From Stenotrophomonas maltophilia (lineage in GTDB: Bacteria; Pseudomonadota; Gammaproteobacteria; Xanthomonadales; Xanthomonadaceae): DNA of 45,694 nucleotides. Under the pieces are notes generated by a model. It ran no database searches and had not been told where the DNA came from. It was given only the letters and a program-made list of their open reading frames with translations. The translations under genes were made by a program, and so were the position numbers. The stretch lies in NCBI RefSeq assembly GCF_002205165.1, contig NZ_NIVS01000052.1:1-45694 (forward strand). The letters run 5' to 3'. This document shows, one piece after another, positions 43,976 to 45,694 of this stretch. Position 1 is the stretch's first letter. The number at the start of each line of letters is the position of its first letter.

Positions 43976-44989
43976 ATGCCCCGTCCCCGCGCGTTGCTGC
44001 TGTCGCTGTGTCTGTCCTTCCCGCTGGCGGCATTCGCTGCCGAGCCGGTGCTGGTGATCCACGGCGGTGCCGGGGTGGAGCGCAAGGATCTGTCGCCCGC
44101 CGAGGAAAAGGCAGCGCGCGCGGCCCTGCAGCAGGCGCTGCTGAAAGGACACGCGGCGCTGGCCGCCGGCAGGCCGGCGCTGGAGGCGGTCACCGCTGCG
44201 ATCACCGTGCTGGAAGACGATCCCACCTTCAATGCAGGCAAGGGCGCGGTGTTCACCCACGATGGCCGCAATGAACTGGATGCCTCGCTGATGGATGGCG
44301 CCACGCTCAAGGCCGGCGCGGTGGCCGGGGTGCAGCGCGTGCGCAATCCGATCCTGCTCGCCGAAGCGGTGATGCAGCATTCCCCGCACGTGATGATGGT
44401 CGGGCAGGGCGCCGAAGCCTTTGCCACGAGCCAGGGGATCACTCTGGTGGATCCGTCCTACTTCCGTACTGACAAGCGCTGGCAACAGTTGCAGAAAGCA
44501 CTGAAGGAAGAAGCTGGCGGACAGGCCCATGCGGATCTGGAAACGGCGCGCCACTTCGGCACGGTCGGTGCAGTCGCGTTGGACAAGGAGGGCAAGCTCG
44601 CCGCAGGCACCTCCACCGGCGGCATGACCAACAAGCGCTATGGCCGCGTCGGCGATTCACCGATCATCGGCGCCGGCACCTATGCCGATGCAGGGTGCGC
44701 GGTGTCCGGCACCGGCTGGGGCGAGTACTACATCCGTACCGCGGCCGCGCACGATATCTGCGCGCGCATGCAGTACCTCAAGCAGGGGCCGGTGGAAGCG
44801 GGGCGCGCGGTGATCAACGAGCGCATTCCGGCGCTCGGCGGTGATGGCGGGGCGATCGTGCTCTCCGCCGACGGTCGCGCGGCAACGCCGTTCAACACCC
44901 AGGGCATGTATCGCGGCTGGATTGGTGCCGATGGCGTACCGCATGTGGCGATCTTCGCCAGCGAAACCCTGCCGCTGCCGGGTCAATAG
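43976..44989 (+). CDS. Exported isoaspartyl peptidase / plant-type L-asparaginase
   Basis: The 337-residue Ntn-hydrolase has a signal peptide (LLLSLCLSFPLAAFAA, about 1-22) and the plant-type asparaginase layout: VIHGGAG (27-33), FNAGKGAVFT, ELDASLMDG, and the self-cleavage site HFGTVGAVALD with nucleophile T196, then GTSTGGMTNKRYGRVGDSPI. Members hydrolyse beta-aspartyl dipeptides, including beta-Asp-Arg from cyanophycin, to free amino acids. It follows the cyanophycinase gene by 89 nt. The ATG at 43976 yields a clean signal peptide; an ATG at 43940 is also open. Confidence 0.93.
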   Translation: MPRPRALLLSLCLSFPLAAFAAEPVLVIHGGAGVERKDLSPAEEKAARAALQQALLKGHAALAAGRPALEAVTAAITVLEDDPTFNAGKGAVFTHDGRNELDASLMDGATLKAGAVAGVQRVRNPILLAEAVMQHSPHVMMVGQGAEAFATSQGITLVDPSYFRTDKRWQQLQKALKEEAGGQAHADLETARHFGTVGAVALDKEGKLAAGTSTGGMTNKRYGRVGDSPIIGAGTYADAGCAVSGTGWGEYYIRTAAAHDICARMQYLKQGPVEAGRAVINERIPALGGDGGAIVLSADGRAATPFNTQGMYRGWIGADGVPHVAIFASETLPLPGQ

Positions 44990-45041
44990 CCCGTCCCGGC
45001 AAGGCAATTCGGGATTCGTGTGAAAAAATTCAAAAAGGTTG

Positions 45042-45070
45042 TTGACAGAACCCCCGTTTATCCCCAAAAT
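45042..45070 (+). promoter_or_regulatory. Promoter of the tRNA-Tyr/Gly/Thr-tuf unit
   Basis: A perfect -35 TTGACA (45042-45047), a 17-nt spacer, and CAAAAT (45065-45070) as -10. A-tracts at 45022-45036 could act as an UP element. Its position about 50 nt before tRNA-Tyr fits a strong stable-RNA promoter. Confidence 0.75.
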
Positions 45071-45127
45071 TCACGGCTCTTCCACCCCACACCGAAAACG
45101 CTTCGGCGCCACGGGACAGGGTGGTAA

Positions 45128-45213
45128 GGAGGGATACCCAAGCGGCCAACGGGGGCAGACTGTAAATCTGCTGGCTTACGCCTTCGGTGGTTCGAATCCA
45201 CCTCCCTCCACCA
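45128..45213 (+). tRNA. tRNA-Tyr (anticodon GTA)
   Basis: Acceptor arms GGAGGGA (45128-45134) and TCCCTCC (45203-45209), encoded CCA (45211-45213), anticodon stem GCAGA/TCTGC with anticodon GTA at 45162-45164, and a long variable arm, giving 86 nt, as expected for a class II tRNA. Confidence 0.98.
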
Positions 45214-45241
45214 GTTTCATGTTGTGGCAAGAGCTTCCGAT

Positions 45242-45315
<74 letters not shown>

Positions 45316-45362
45316 TTGAATGAGTTTGAATATATTCAAATTCGTGCCATAATACAAAACTC

Positions 45363-45438
45363 GCTCACGTAGCTCAGTCGGTAGAGCACCTCCTTGGTAA
45401 GGAGGAGGTCGAAGGTTCGATTCCTTTCGTGAGCACCA
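45363..45438 (+). tRNA. tRNA-Thr (anticodon GGT)
   Basis: Acceptor arms GCTCACG (45363-45369) and CGTGAGC (45428-45434), encoded CCA at 45436-45438, anticodon stem CCTCC/GGAGG enclosing TTGGTAA with anticodon GGT. Confidence 0.98.
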
Positions 45439-45479
45439 TCTAAGTGCTACCAATTCAGACGATTTCGAGATAAGCAGCC

Positions 45480-45694
45480 ATGGCCAAGGGTAAGTTCGAG
45501 CGCACCAAGCCGCACGTCAATGTCGGCACCATCGGTCACGTTGACCACGGCAAGACCACGCTGACCGCCGCACTGACCAAGATCGGTGCCGAGCGCTTTG
45601 GCGGTGAGTTCAAGGACTACTCCGCGATCGACGCCGCGCCGGAAGAAAAGGCACGTGGCATCACGATCTCGACCGCGCACGTCGAATACGAATC
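45480..45694 (+). CDS. tuf: Elongation factor Tu, N-terminal part (runs off the right edge)
   Basis: The first 71 codons of EF-Tu: [20 protein letters not shown], the P-loop GHVDHGKTT (about 19-27) and the switch region [11 protein letters not shown]-Tu delivers aminoacyl-tRNA to the ribosome. It lies 42 nt after tRNA-Thr with no terminator between, the classical tyrU-glyT-thrT-tufB arrangement, so it is co-transcribed with the tRNAs. Confidence 0.99.
   Translation, partial: MAKGKFERTKPHVNVGTIGHVDHGKTTLTAALTKIGAERFGGEFKDYSAIDAAPEEKARGITISTAHVEYE

Overview
The window is high-GC, densely packed proteobacterial chromosome. Gene content and order (ahpC-ahpF-oxyR, hemA-prfA next to an O-GlcNAc-transferase-like gene, lolB-ispE-tRNA-Gln-prs-rplY-pth-ychF, tRNA Tyr-Gly-Thr-tuf) point to Xanthomonadaceae. 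Many short hairpins carrying a GTAG head resemble the SMAG REP elements of Stenotrophomonas, so Stenotrophomonas is my best guess at genus. That is inference; no 16S gene or alignment is available. No prophage, IS transposase, integron or CRISPR array was seen.

Layout. (1) 1-4260: oxidative-stress block on the minus strand, ahpC, ahpF, oxyR, rnk and the start of a transaldolase gene, with an OxyR-type site upstream of ahpC. (2) 4561-9068: prmC, proline iminopeptidase, then a divergent LysR regulator and a 14-helix drug exporter. (3) 9105-11997: tightly overlapping minus operon of nitroreductase, 5'-3' exonuclease, Nudix hydrolase and N-formylglutamate amidohydrolase family protein. (4) 12329-19081: a DUF1631 protein and a proton-translocating transhydrogenase whose pntAa is separated from pntAb-pntB by an opposing sigma factor / one-TM protein / DUF3106 cassette. 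(5) 19259-27300: small membrane protein, sufT, ilvE, a secreted subtilase, a one-domain asparaginase, wrbA-DUF2069, a YihY-family protein and a TlpA-like lipoprotein. (6) 27367-32293: minus operon hemA-prfA-OGT-like-ppk2. (7) 32350-39322: TPR protein-lolB-ispE, tRNA-Gln, prs, rplY, pth, ychF. (8) 39323-39956: non-coding, with three diverged 101-bp repeats rich in DnaA-box-like 9-mers. (9) 39957-44989: a TonB-dependent receptor divergent from an exported cyanophycinase and an exported isoaspartyl peptidase, read here as a cyanophycin-scavenging locus. (10) 45042-45694: promoter, tRNA-Tyr, tRNA-Gly, tRNA-Thr and the start of tuf.

Main points of interest: the putative cyanophycin uptake locus; the 101-bp repeats; three genes (pth, ppk2, the cyanophycinase gene) whose TAG stop codon is the head of a REP hairpin; the split transhydrogenase operon; and an O-GlcNAc-transferase homologue inside the hemA-prfA operon. 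All functional calls rest on motifs read from the translated sequence and family knowledge; no database search was run.
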